In this document: positions 52,795-61,900 of the stretch, one piece after another
Position numbering within the stretch: the first letter of the stretch is position 1
How the letters are laid out: the number at the start of each line of letters is the position of its first letter
NCBI RefSeq assembly: GCF_045310675.1
Contig: NZ_JBJHZZ010000004.1
Location: 1-64,000, forward strand
DNA length: 64,000 bases
Direction of reading: 5' to 3'
DNA from: Clostridium_AT stratigraminis
GTDB taxonomy: Bacteria > Bacillota > Clostridia > Clostridiales > Clostridiaceae
Notes under the pieces: model-generated
The model's database searches: none
Told to the model about the DNA's origin: nothing
The model's input: the letters and a program-made list of their open reading frames with translations, nothing else
Program-made: the position numbers and the translations under genes

Positions 52795-53637
52795 TTAAGG
52801 CCTTTCCAATGAAATTTTACCTAATTTACCGCCTCTAAACTCATCAAGTAGTAAAACTGAAACTCTATTATAATCTATTGCCCCACCAGAGGATATTGCA
52901 CCTCTTTTTCTCGCAATATTATTTAGGTTTTCAAGTGGGTCTTCTTCTAATGAGTTTAGCTTATATCTCTCCATAAGCCTTGCCGGATAAAGCTCTTGAA
53001 GTACAGAAACAAGCTTTAGAGCTAATTCTTCAATATCCATTATTTCGTCCTTTATTGCTCCAGTAAAAGCTAAGTTAAGAGCAACATTTTCGTCTTCGAA
53101 TTTAGGCCATAGTATACCTGGAGTGTCCATAAGTTCTATTCCGATTTTTGTTTTAATCCATTGTCTGCTTTTAGTAACTCCTGGTCTATCTCCTGTTTTA
53201 GCTATATTGTTTTTAGCTAATCTATTAATAAAAGAAGACTTACCTACATTAGGAATTCCTACCACCATAACCCTAGTGGTTATATTAATTAAGCCCTTAG
53301 CCTTTAATCTATCATGTTTCTCTTTTAATATATTGTTGATTGTAGGTTTTATTAGATTAAGTCCCTCTCCAGTAATACTGTTCACCGAAATAACTGCTAC
53401 ATTGTCCTTTGAAAGCTTTTTTATCCATTCCTCAGTTATTTTTGCTTCACTTAAATCACTTTTATTAAGTAAAATAAGCCTAGGTTTATTTCCGCAAATT
53501 CCATCAATTTCTGGATTTGCACTGGAGGTAACAATTCTTGCATCTCTTATTTCTATTACTACATCTACTAGATTAATATTTTCTTTTAATTCTCTTCTTG
53601 TTTTGGCCATATGACCTGGAAACCAATTTATTGCCAT
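52795..53637 (-). CDS. rbgA: Ribosome biogenesis GTPase RbgA (YlqF)
   Basis: Circularly permuted GTPase needed for late 50S assembly. The G motifs appear in permuted order: LLNKSDL (G4, about residue 58), then GIPNVGKSSFINRL (G1), then DTPGILWP (G3), with a C-terminal helical domain. MAINWFPGHMAKTRREL at the N-terminus is the family beginning with the proposed catalytic-region His. The length of 280 residues is typical. It sits between rplS and rnhB, the conserved order. Confidence 0.97.
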   Translation of the reverse strand: MAINWFPGHMAKTRRELKENINLVDVVIEIRDARIVTSSANPEIDGICGNKPRLILLNKSDLSEAKITEEWIKKLSKDNVAVISVNSITGEGLNLIKPTINNILKEKHDRLKAKGLINITTRVMVVGIPNVGKSSFINRLAKNNIAKTGDRPGVTKSRQWIKTKIGIELMDTPGILWPKFEDENVALNLAFTGAIKDEIMDIEELALKLVSVLQELYPARLMERYKLNSLEEDPLENLNNIARKRGAISSGGAIDYNRVSVLLLDEFRGGKLGKISLERP

Positions 53638-53709
53638 AGTTAATTAAGCTTCAACTCCTTTATTATAATTAAGTATTTATCTTTAATTTTATAAATTCCT
53701 ATAGAATGA

Positions 53710-53733
53710 AAAAAGGGCTTAAGAGCCCTTTTT
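53710..53733 (-). terminator. Intrinsic terminator after rplS
   Basis: Perfect 10-bp stem (53710-53719 with 53724-53733), 4-nt loop, T run on the minus strand; it overlaps the rplS stop codon. Confidence 0.85.
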
Positions 53734-54076
53734 ATATTAATTCCTTAACTTTTGCTGCCTTACCAACTCTACTTCTTAAATAGAATAGTTTAGCTCTTCT
53801 AACTTTACCTTTTCTTACGATTTCAACCTTGTCTATTATAGGGGAGTTCATTGGGAAAGTTCTTTCAACGCCAATGCCTGAAGAAAGTCTTCTTACAGTG
53901 AAAGTCTCTCTAATTCCTCCATTTTGTTTCTTTAGAACAACACCTTCAAATACCTGAATTCTCTCTCTAGTACCTTCTTTTACTTTAACGTGTACTTTGA
54001 TAGTATCACCAACGTTAAAGCTAGGTAAATCTGTTCTAATTTGTTCAGCTTCGATAGCTCTTATTATATCTAACAT
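53732..54076 (-). CDS. rplS: 50S ribosomal protein L19
   Basis: Lies at the 30S-50S interface. FNVGDTIKVHVKVKEGTRERI, VERTFPMNSPIID and KAKLFYLRSRVGKAAKVKE-like ending (RRAKLFYLRSRVGKAAK) are diagnostic. I place the start at ATG 54076, seven bases after GGAGGG (114 residues); the ATG at 54082 is one base from that site. It has its own terminator and a GC-rich leader. Confidence 0.97.
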   Translation of the reverse strand: MLDIIRAIEAEQIRTDLPSFNVGDTIKVHVKVKEGTRERIQVFEGVVLKKQNGGIRETFTVRRLSSGIGVERTFPMNSPIIDKVEIVRKGKVRRAKLFYLRSRVGKAAKVKELI

Positions 54077-54097
54077 GTGCATTCCCTCCTACTATTT

Positions 54098-54150
54098 ATT
54101 TGACGTTCGTGATCGTTATATGTATCAGAGGACCGCCCGTACTAGCACAA
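54098..54150 (-). promoter_or_regulatory. GC-rich leader of rplS (possible L19 leader)
   Basis: The 120-base gap between trmD and rplS contains a segment (about 54098-54150) visibly richer in G and C than its AT-rich flanks, with GTGCTAGTACGGGCGGTCCT and an ACGATCACGAACGT repeat. Low-GC Gram-positives have an L19 leader motif upstream of rplS; a match to it could not be tested here. Confidence 0.35.
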
Positions 54151-54199
54151 AATGAATTTTATCACAAATAGTGAGTAAATGCAATAAAATTATTTTTTA

Positions 54200-54907
54200 C
54201 TACTTTTTTAAAAGCTTAATATCTTCCTTTGTTAAGTTTAATTTAGAAAAAAGATCAGGACGCTTTTTCTTAGTTATTATTAAGGACTCAAGTCTTCTCC
54301 ATTTTCTGATATTATCATGATGTCCGGATAGTAAAACCTCAGGAACCATTAAGTTTTCGAAACATTCAGGTCTTGTGTATTGAGGATATTCAAGTGCACC
54401 AGCGTAAAAGGATTCCTCTTCATAGCTCTCGCTGCTGGATAATACATTAGGAACAAGCCTGCATATACTATCTATTATTGGAATTGCTGCCATCTCTCCT
54501 CCAGTAAGTACAAAATCACCTAAAGAAACCTCATCATCCACAAAATTATAGACCCGTTCGTCTATACCTTCATAATGACCACAAAGAAAAATTAGCTCCT
54601 TCTCTTTAGAAAGCTCTTTTGCAGACTCCTGATCAAATCTTCTGCCCCTGGGTCCTAAAAATATTACCTTACCATTATTAGCTTCTTTAACAGCCTTAAT
54701 GCAAGCAACAATAGGCTGAGGGGTCATAACCATACCTGCACCTCCGCCATAAGGATAATCATCAACTTTCTTATGTTTATCAGCAGAATAATCTCGTATA
54801 TTTACAGCATTTATTTCAATAATATGCTTTTCCATAGCCCTTCCAAGTATACTTTGATTAAATACATTGAACATGTCTGGGAAAAGTGTTAAAACATGAA
54901 TCTTCAT
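54200..54907 (-). CDS. trmD: tRNA (guanine-N1)-methyltransferase TrmD
   Basis: Methylates G37 in tRNAs with G36, preventing +1 frameshifts. The trefoil-knot segments FLCGHYEGIDERV and SLGDFVLTGGEMA bind AdoMet, and DYPYGGGAGMVM is the N-terminal hallmark. Length 235 residues. Its ATG overlaps the rimM stop codon (ATGA), so translation is probably coupled. The order rpsP-khpA-rimM-trmD-rplS is conserved in bacteria. Confidence 0.97.
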   Translation of the reverse strand: MKIHVLTLFPDMFNVFNQSILGRAMEKHIIEINAVNIRDYSADKHKKVDDYPYGGGAGMVMTPQPIVACIKAVKEANNGKVIFLGPRGRRFDQESAKELSKEKELIFLCGHYEGIDERVYNFVDDEVSLGDFVLTGGEMAAIPIIDSICRLVPNVLSSSESYEEESFYAGALEYPQYTRPECFENLMVPEVLLSGHHDNIRKWRRLESLIITKKKRPDLFSKLNLTKEDIKLLKK

Positions 54908-55392
54908 TGCCATACCTCTAAAGGTTTTATAATTATTTCTTTATTTTCTATTGATATACTTATAACTATATGTTTTAAGGCTGGTATAAGCAGTTCGTTT
55001 TTACCTTTTATCCAATATACATCATTACTTGGAGTTTGAATTACATCAGAAACTACTCCAAGCTCTACCTTGTTTTCATCATAAACTCTGCAGCCTATTA
55101 TATCAGCTATGAAGTATTCACCTTGTGATAATTCTACTGCATTATCTCTATTAACTTCTATATACTTATTTTTTAATTTTAAAGCATCTTCTATAGTTTC
55201 AATGCCTTCTAGCTTCATAATAACCTTATCAGCTTGTAGCTTGCACCAAACTACTTTTTTAAGAACATTATCTATATAAATCTCATTTAGTTTCCTAAAG
55301 CGTCTAATGTCATCAGTTAAAGGAAAAACCTTTAGTTCGCCTTTTAATCCATGTGTATTAATAATCTGACCAATTGAAATAAACTCTCTCAT
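54904..55392 (-). CDS. rimM: 16S rRNA processing protein RimM
   Basis: Assists maturation of the 30S head with ribosomal protein S19. The N-terminal RimM domain shows IGQIINTHGLKGELKVFPLTDD and the C-terminal PRC-barrel contains VYDENKVELGVVSDVIQTPSNDVYWIKG-type residues and LLIPAL. The length of 162 residues is typical. ATG follows AAGGTGAG. Terminators separate it from khpA upstream. Confidence 0.95.
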   Translation of the reverse strand: MREFISIGQIINTHGLKGELKVFPLTDDIRRFRKLNEIYIDNVLKKVVWCKLQADKVIMKLEGIETIEDALKLKNKYIEVNRDNAVELSQGEYFIADIIGCRVYDENKVELGVVSDVIQTPSNDVYWIKGKNELLIPALKHIVISISIENKEIIIKPLEVWQ

Positions 55393-55446
55393 TATACACT
55401 CACCTTCTTATAAAGTATTAAAGATATTAAACTCCTCATCTTAATT

Positions 55447-55495
55447 TTTGTTTTTAAAAAATCAGGCCTTAGATACCTGATTTTTTAAAAACAAA
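55447..55495 (-). terminator. Second terminator between khpA and rimM
   Basis: Perfect 20-bp stem (55447-55466 with 55476-55495), 9-nt loop, with a T run in the 3' arm on the minus strand. Confidence 0.85.
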
Positions 55496-55525
55496 CGTAA
55501 AAATAAAGCTTTAACCTATAAAATA

Positions 55526-55549
55526 AGGGATTAGGTTTAACCTAACCCC
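55526..55549 (-). terminator. First terminator-like hairpin after khpA
   Basis: GGGTTAGGTT and AACCTAATCCC pair with one bulged base, touching the khpA stop codon; TTATTTT follows on the minus strand. Confidence 0.6.
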
Positions 55550-55777
55550 CTATATTATTTCTACAACAACTCTTTTATTATCTTTAATAGCTGCTGCTTT
55601 GACAACAGTACGGATAGCTTTAGCTATTCTTCCCTGCTTGCCAATTACCTTGCCCATATCATCTGGTGCAACTTTTAACTCAAGTATAGTGCATTGTTCT
55701 CCAGTCACTTCATTTACTTGAACTGCTTCTGGGTTATCAACTAAAGATTTAGCTATTATTTCAACTAGTTCTTTCAT
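55550..55777 (-). CDS. khpA: KH-domain RNA-binding protein KhpA
   Basis: A 75-residue single KH-domain protein that pairs with KhpB/EloR in other Firmicutes to bind RNA and affect cell elongation. The GxxG loop is GKQGRIAKAIRTVVKAAA, preceded by the VAPDDMGKVI strand. ATG 55777 follows GGGGGTGTG; the ATG at 55786 lies inside that site. It starts ten or so bases after rpsP, as usual. Confidence 0.95.
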   Translation of the reverse strand: MKELVEIIAKSLVDNPEAVQVNEVTGEQCTILELKVAPDDMGKVIGKQGRIAKAIRTVVKAAAIKDNKRVVVEII

Positions 55778-55795
55778 AGAACACACCCCCAGTGA

Positions 55796-56053
55796 TTACT
55801 TGGAAAGTTTTTCGTTAATTCCAGTTTTAGTGAATAGTCTCTTTACTATGTCTGATGGTTGAGCACCATTCTTAACCCATTGTATAGCCTTTTCTTCATC
55901 GATTTTTATAGTAGTTGGTTCTGTAGTTGGGTTATAGTAACCTATTTCTTCAATGAATCTTCCATCTCTTGGAGATCTTGAATCAGCAACAACAACTCTA
56001 TAAAAAGGAGCTTTTTTAGCACCCATTCTTTTTAGTCTTATCTTTACTGCCAT
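55796..56053 (-). CDS. rpsP: 30S ribosomal protein S16
   Basis: MAVKIRLKRMGAKKAPFYRVVVADSRSPRDGRF-type N-terminus (quoted in part: KIRLKRMGAKKAPFYR) and IGYYNP are diagnostic of S16, which stabilises the 30S body. At 85 residues it has normal length. ATG follows AAAGGAGGTG. It lies 33 bases after ffh and starts the rpsP-khpA pair. Confidence 0.98.
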   Translation of the reverse strand: MAVKIRLKRMGAKKAPFYRVVVADSRSPRDGRFIEEIGYYNPTTEPTTIKIDEEKAIQWVKNGAQPSDIVKRLFTKTGINEKLSK

Positions 56054-56086
56054 TTATTTCACCTCCTTTAAAGGATATGCTTTAGC

Positions 56087-57442
56087 TTATTTCATAAAAG
56101 GTAACTTTCCAAACATACCCTTTTTAAAGCCCTTTTGCATATTTTTTGTTTGTTTCATAAGTTTTTTCATCATGTCAAATTCTTTAAGAAATTTATTAAT
56201 TTCTTGTATATTTGTACCTGAACCTAGAGCAATTCTCTTTTTTCTAGAAGGAGAACTACTAACTAAGCTAGGATTTTTTCTTTCTTTAATGGTCATAGAA
56301 TGAATAATTGCTTCTTTTCGTTTAAGCTCTTTCTCGCTCTGACTTAAGTCAACACCTTGAAGTTCTTTAGAATTAAAACCTGGAATCATTTCAACTAATT
56401 TATTTATAGGGCCAAGCTTTTTCATCTGGCTCATTAATCCTAAATAGTCCTCAAGATTAAATTCCTGGCTGAACATCTTTGAACTAAGTTCTTTAGCAGA
56501 CTTTTCATCAATTGCTGCTTGGGCTTTTTCTATTAGTGAAAGTACATCGCCCATTCCAAGAATTCTAGATGCCATTCTGTCCGGATAAAAGACTTCTAAA
56601 TCATTCATCTTTTCTCCAAGTCCAACAAATTTAATTGGCTTACCACTCATAGCTTTTATAGAAAGTGCGGCACCGCCTCTTGTATCACCATCTAGTTTTG
56701 TAAGAATAACACCTGAAATGTCCAGCTGCTCATTGAAACTTTGAGCAACATTAACAGCGTCTTGGCCAGTCATTGAATCAACAACAAGGAGTATTTCACT
56801 TGGATTAACCGAAGCCTTAACATCTTTTAACTCCAACATAAGCTCTTCATCTATGTGAAGTCTACCGGCCGTGTCTATAATAACTACGTTGTTATTGTTA
56901 CTTTTAGCATATTCTATGGAGGCTTTTGCGATATTTACTGCGCTAACATTGTCACCCATAGTAAACACAGGTACATCAATTTGCTTTCCAACAACCTGTA
57001 GCTGTTTTATTGCCGCCGGTCTATATATGTCACAAGCTACAAGTAAGGGCCTTTTATTAGACTTTCTCATTTGCAGCGATAATTTACCTGCCATGGTAGT
57101 TTTACCAGCACCCTGAAGTCCAACTAACATAATAACTGTAATATCGTTATTTATGTATTTGATAGTACTTTCTGTGCTTCCCATTAAAGTTGTTAGTTCT
57201 TCATTAACAATTTTAATAACCTGCTGACCTGGAGTTAAGCTCTCCATTACTTCATTTCCCAAACATTTTTCACTAATGCTGTTTACAAAATTTTTAACAA
57301 CCTTGTAATTAACATCGGCTTCAAGTAAGGCAAGCTTTACTTCTCTCATGGCATCTTTTATATCTTTCTCGTTAAGCTTCCCTTTGCCTTTAAGCTTTTT
57401 TATAGTATCTTGTAGTTTTGAAGCTAATCCTTCAAAGGCCAT
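56087..57442 (-). CDS. ffh: Signal recognition particle protein Ffh
   Basis: GTPase that binds signal sequences and 4.5S/scRNA and delivers ribosomes to FtsY. The N domain is followed by the G domain with GLQGAGKTTMAGKL (about residue 107), DTAGRLHID and LTKLDGDTRGGAALS. The Met-rich M domain ends the protein (MMKKLMKQTKNMQKGFKKG). The length of 451 residues is typical. The adjacent ylxM and ftsY make this the SRP locus. Confidence 0.98.
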   Translation of the reverse strand: MAFEGLASKLQDTIKKLKGKGKLNEKDIKDAMREVKLALLEADVNYKVVKNFVNSISEKCLGNEVMESLTPGQQVIKIVNEELTTLMGSTESTIKYINNDITVIMLVGLQGAGKTTMAGKLSLQMRKSNKRPLLVACDIYRPAAIKQLQVVGKQIDVPVFTMGDNVSAVNIAKASIEYAKSNNNNVVIIDTAGRLHIDEELMLELKDVKASVNPSEILLVVDSMTGQDAVNVAQSFNEQLDISGVILTKLDGDTRGGAALSIKAMSGKPIKFVGLGEKMNDLEVFYPDRMASRILGMGDVLSLIEKAQAAIDEKSAKELSSKMFSQEFNLEDYLGLMSQMKKLGPINKLVEMIPGFNSKELQGVDLSQSEKELKRKEAIIHSMTIKERKNPSLVSSSPSRKKRIALGSGTNIQEINKFLKEFDMMKKLMKQTKNMQKGFKKGMFGKLPFMK

Positions 57443-57452
57443 GATAATCCTC

Positions 57453-57800
57453 CTAAAGACTTTGTATTATATCTTTTTTAATTTCCTCGATTTTAGTTGT
57501 TACTTCTGTATCTGAAATATAATCCTTTAAAACTTCAAGTTTGCTTGTAACTTTATTTTTATTTTCATTTAAAAGATCATCTTTATATTTTAGCTTTAGC
57601 TTATCTTCGTATTCCAGTAATAACTTATGACATCTTTTAATAACATCGTGTATTGCTTGCCTGCTAGTATTACTGAGTTCAGCAATTTCTCCTAGAGAAA
57701 AATCCTCATTATAATACATTTTCATTATTTCCTGCTGTTTATCAGTTAGGAGTACTGAATAATAATCCAGCAAAAAGGATATCAAAACTCTTTCTTCCAT
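57453..57800 (-). CDS. ylxM: SRP-associated HTH protein YlxM (UPF0122)
   Basis: A 115-residue protein with a sigma-70 region 4-like helix-turn-helix: LTDKQQEIMKMYYNEDFSLGEI then SNTSRQAIHDVIKR. In streptococci YlxM binds the signal recognition particle and stimulates its GTPase cycle. The last 30 residues are charged and helical. ATG follows AAGGTGATT. It lies ten bases upstream of ffh, consistent with cotranscription. Confidence 0.93.
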   Translation of the reverse strand: MEERVLISFLLDYYSVLLTDKQQEIMKMYYNEDFSLGEIAELSNTSRQAIHDVIKRCHKLLLEYEDKLKLKYKDDLLNENKNKVTSKLEVLKDYISDTEVTTKIEEIKKDIIQSL

Positions 57801-57843
57801 GCAATCACCTTACTTACAAAGTAGATAATATCAGATTTAAAAT

Positions 57844-57873
57844 AGGCTGTCAAGTATTTTTACTTAACAGCCT
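57844..57873 (-). terminator. Terminator after ftsY
   Basis: A 13-bp stem (57844-57856 with 57861-57873) whose only mismatch becomes G-U in the minus-strand RNA, followed by ATTTTAAA. It would separate ftsY from ylxM-ffh. Confidence 0.7.
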
Positions 57874-57937
57874 GTAATAAGTCTATAATTTTAAATAAAT
57901 AACTTGTTTTCATAAAAAATTTATGAATATTAACCAA

Positions 57938-58849
57938 TTAAAACAATGCTTCAACAAAATCATTGGCATTAAATTCTTGGAGGTCATCTATTCCTTCACC
58001 AACACCTATTAATTTTACAGGAATATTTAATTGGCTTTTTATGGATATAACAATTCCACCTTTTGCAGTTCCATCAAGTTTTGTAAGGATTATGCCATCA
58101 AGAGGACAAACTTCAGAAAATTGCTTTGCCTGTATAACAGCATTTTGACCAGTTGTAGCATCCAATACTAGTAAAGTTTGTTTACATGCTTCTGGGTATT
58201 CTCTATCTATGACTTTGTTAATTTTAGCCAATTCATCCATTAGATTTTTCTTGTTATGTAATCTGCCTGCAGTATCACATATGAGAACATCAGCTTTTCT
58301 TGCTTTAGAAGCCTTAATAGAATCAAAAACTACAGCAGCTGGATCAGATCCCTCTTGGTGCCTGATAAGTTCAACATTAGCCCTCTTACTCCAAACTTCT
58401 AATTGATCAATGGCTGCAGCACGGAAGGTATCAGCGGCTGCTAATATTACCTTATGGCCAGAAGCCTTTAATTTAGCTGAAATCTTACCTATGGAAGTAG
58501 TTTTCCCCACCCCATTTACACCTACTATTAATAAAATTGCAGGTACCTCTTTAATAAGGCTAGACTCATCGTTAGCGCCAAGGATTTCCGAAAGTACTTG
58601 CTTTAAGCAGGGTTTAACTAATTTAGGATCTTTAATTTTGTCATCCTTAACTTTTTTCCTTAACCTATCTATAATATCTAAGGTTGTTTCAACACCAATA
58701 TCACTTGTTATTAAAATCTCTTCTAACTCTTCATATAATTCTTCATCAATATTAACATATAAATTAAGCATATCGCTTATTCTATCTGTAAATCCATCCT
58801 TTGTTTTAGAGAGACCGCTTTTAAGCTTTTCAAAAAATCCACCAAACAT
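57938..58849 (-). CDS. ftsY: Signal recognition particle receptor FtsY
   Basis: Membrane-associated GTPase that docks SRP-ribosome complexes at the translocon. GVNGVGKTTSIGKISAKL (about residue 110), DTAGRLHNKKNLMDEL and LTKLDGTAKGGI are the SRP-GTPase motifs. The acidic A domain found in proteobacteria is absent, leaving an amphipathic N-terminal helix (FFEKLKSGLSKTKDGF), normal for Firmicutes. The length is 303 residues. ATG follows GGAGGAAT; it is 63 bases after smc. Confidence 0.98.
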   Translation of the reverse strand: MFGGFFEKLKSGLSKTKDGFTDRISDMLNLYVNIDEELYEELEEILITSDIGVETTLDIIDRLRKKVKDDKIKDPKLVKPCLKQVLSEILGANDESSLIKEVPAILLIVGVNGVGKTTSIGKISAKLKASGHKVILAAADTFRAAAIDQLEVWSKRANVELIRHQEGSDPAAVVFDSIKASKARKADVLICDTAGRLHNKKNLMDELAKINKVIDREYPEACKQTLLVLDATTGQNAVIQAKQFSEVCPLDGIILTKLDGTAKGGIVISIKSQLNIPVKLIGVGEGIDDLQEFNANDFVEALF

Positions 58850-58912
58850 ATGCTATTCCTCCGGTTAAAATTATATTTCAGTTAGTTAATTATTTTTGTG
58901 CCATAATAATTA

Positions 58913-61900
58913 CTAATTAGGATGTTTATTTAAATCAACTGATACAACTTTAGAAACGCCCTTTTCCTCCATAGTAACTCCATAAAGAATATCGCTTACT
59001 TCCATAGTTCCTTTTCTGTGGGTAATAACGATAAATTGAATATTATCTGAAAACTTCTTTAAGAATTCAGCATATCTTAATACATTAGCATCATCTAAGG
59101 CAGCTTCAATTTCATCTAATATGCAAAACGGGGTAGGTTTCATCTTTAAAATAGCAAATAAAAGAGCTATAGCTGATAGTACCTTCTCTCCTCCGGACAT
59201 TAAATTAATATTTTGAAGTTTTTTTCCAGGAGGCTCAACATTAATTTCGATATTTGAGGTTAATTCATCCCCGTTTGCTATAATTAAGTCTGCACTGCCA
59301 CCTTTAAATAATTCCCTAAAGGTTTCATTAAATAAGCCTCTTAAAATGTTTAGGTTCTCACTGAAAACACTTTTCATTTTTTCAGTCATTTCATGAATCA
59401 TAGAAACAAGCTCAGATTTAGCTTCTATTAAATCTTCCCTTTGAGAAGACATAAATAGGTATTTCTCTTGAACTTCTTTATATTCCTCTATTGCTCCTAC
59501 ATTTACAAGTCCAAGTGATGCTATGTCAGCTTTAGTTTTTAATATAGCTTTTTTATATTCTTCTATATTTTCAATATTAGATCTATATTTAATAGCTTCT
59601 GCATAGGTTAATGACATCTCATCATTTAGTTTTCCATAAAGTCCATCTAACTCAGCTTGAAGTTTTGTAATTGATAATTCCTGTTTGTGATACTCATCTT
59701 CATTTTTATTTAAGTCCATAACTATATTATCAAGTTCATTTGAGGCGGTGCTTATTTTATCCTTAATGGAAATCTTTGCTGCTTCACTAGCTTTAAAATA
59801 CTCTTCATAGCTTAAAATATCCTGCTCGATTGATTTTGCTTTGTTAATGTTTTCCTCAATTGAAATCAGGCTAGTATTTAATGAGTTCTGAGAAAGCTCA
59901 TTTTCTTCTTGTAAATGCTTATTCTTAATTAAGGTCTCATCTGTATCATTTGCAAGTCTAGAAAGCTCTCTGATTTTATTGTTTATAATTTCTTCCTTTT
60001 GAGCCTTTTTTATTTTTAAGCTGGTATTCTTTTCTTTAACTTCGATAATCTCAACATTTTTATTTTTTAATAAATCAGTAAGCTCATTTATTTTAATTGA
60101 CATTAAAGCTTCTTCATCTATTAATTTTTTTAAGGAAGCTTCTTTCTCAGATAAAGTTACATCGAAATTATTAACTTCATTTTCTAAAGCATCAATTTCT
60201 TTTTTACACCTTTCCAAGCTTTCATTTAACTTATTATTTTCATTTGTAATTGAAGAAATTTCACCTTGTAATCTTGTAGTTTCAATTTTATCTTTATAAA
60301 TTTCGTCTCTTAAATTTAAATTTGTCTCATCTAATTTCTTAATGAATGCCCTAAGCTCTTCTACATTTTTAATGGCTTCTTCTAAACTTAAATTAATATT
60401 TTTAAGCTTATCTTGAAGTTCCTGTATTTCTCTTTTTCTGCTAATAACGTTTGTAGATTTATGATATGTACTTCCACCAGTTAAGGAACCGCCAGAATTT
60501 ATAACCTCTCCAGATAGTGTTACGATTTTATAGCTGTAGCCTGTAGCTTTTGCTATTTTTAAGGCATATGTCATATCCTTAGCAATGATGGTTCTTCCTA
60601 ATATAAACTCAATTGCATTAGTGAATTTGGCATCATATTTAATTAATTCACTGGCAATTCCAAGATAACCTTCAAGCTTGCTGCAGCTTTCAATGTTTTG
60701 AATTTTCTTGCCTTTAACAATATTTAAGGGCAAAAATGTAGCCCTGCCAAGATTATTAGTTTTTAAATGATTAATTAGATAAGTAGCTATATTTTCATCC
60801 TCGGTTATAATATCCGAAATAGCTCCTCCTAAGGCGATTTCCATAGAAACCTCGTACTGTTTGCCTACTTCGATTATTTCTCCTAAAATAAAGCACCTAT
60901 TTTCTGCCTTAGATATTTTACCTGCAGTAATTTCCTGCATCAATGATTTTACAGCTTTATTATAACCTTCATATTGCTTCTCTAAACTTGAAAGCATATG
61001 ATAATTTGCTTCTGTTTTATTTAAATTTACATTTAGCTCCTTTTGAAGTCTCTCATCCTTTGTTAACTGTGTATTCAATTTGGATATTTCAAGTTTATTT
61101 TTCTTTATATCATTTTCAGAATTTAAGGATTTAGTTTTAATATTATTTATACTTTCATCAATTATAATAATGGTGCTTGAATTTATTTTAATCGAATTAA
61201 TGAAATTTTCCGTAGAAACCTTTAAATCCCTAATTTTATTTTCTATCCCTAACCTTTCATTTTCCATTAACAATATAGAATTTTTTGCTGTTGAAATGCT
61301 TTTAATGACTTCGGTATCATTATTTTTTAGTTCTGAAACATAAGCTTCATCATTCTTTAGCCCATCATTTAGCTTTAAAATTTCTTCTTCCAAGCTTATT
61401 ATTGTCTCATCTAATTGTTTCATTTCCTTCTGCATGGAAAGTAGATTATTTTCCTGTTCCTCTTTGACTTTGACTAAACTCTTCAGCTTTTCATCAGTTT
61501 TATTTATCTCTAAAATATTTTTATCTATTATTTCTTTAAGATTCTTAACTCTCTCCTCAAGCAGGGTATTCTCAGAGGTAACAGTTTGATAAAGAGATTT
61601 AGCTTTATAATACTCCTTTTGATCATCTTGAAGCTTTGCATTATGTTCTTCAAATTCATGATTTAACTCTTCAAGTTTTTTAGAGGAAATTTCCTTGCTA
61701 ATTAAAATATTAGATATTTGTACTTTTAAATCATTAATTTTTTCTGTTACAGAGTTAATTTTATTCTGGGAAATATCAATAGAATGAATTATTAAATTTG
61801 CCTCTTTTTCCGTTAAGTTAGATGAAAGCTTCAAAAACTCCTTTGCTTTTTCTGATTGTATCCTTAAAGGTTCAAGTCTTTCTTCAAAAGTATTAATAAT

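Noticed and set aside
53123..53614. Plus-strand 163-codon open frame opposite rbgA
   Set aside because: It is the antisense of a well-conserved GTPase gene and shows no motif of its own.
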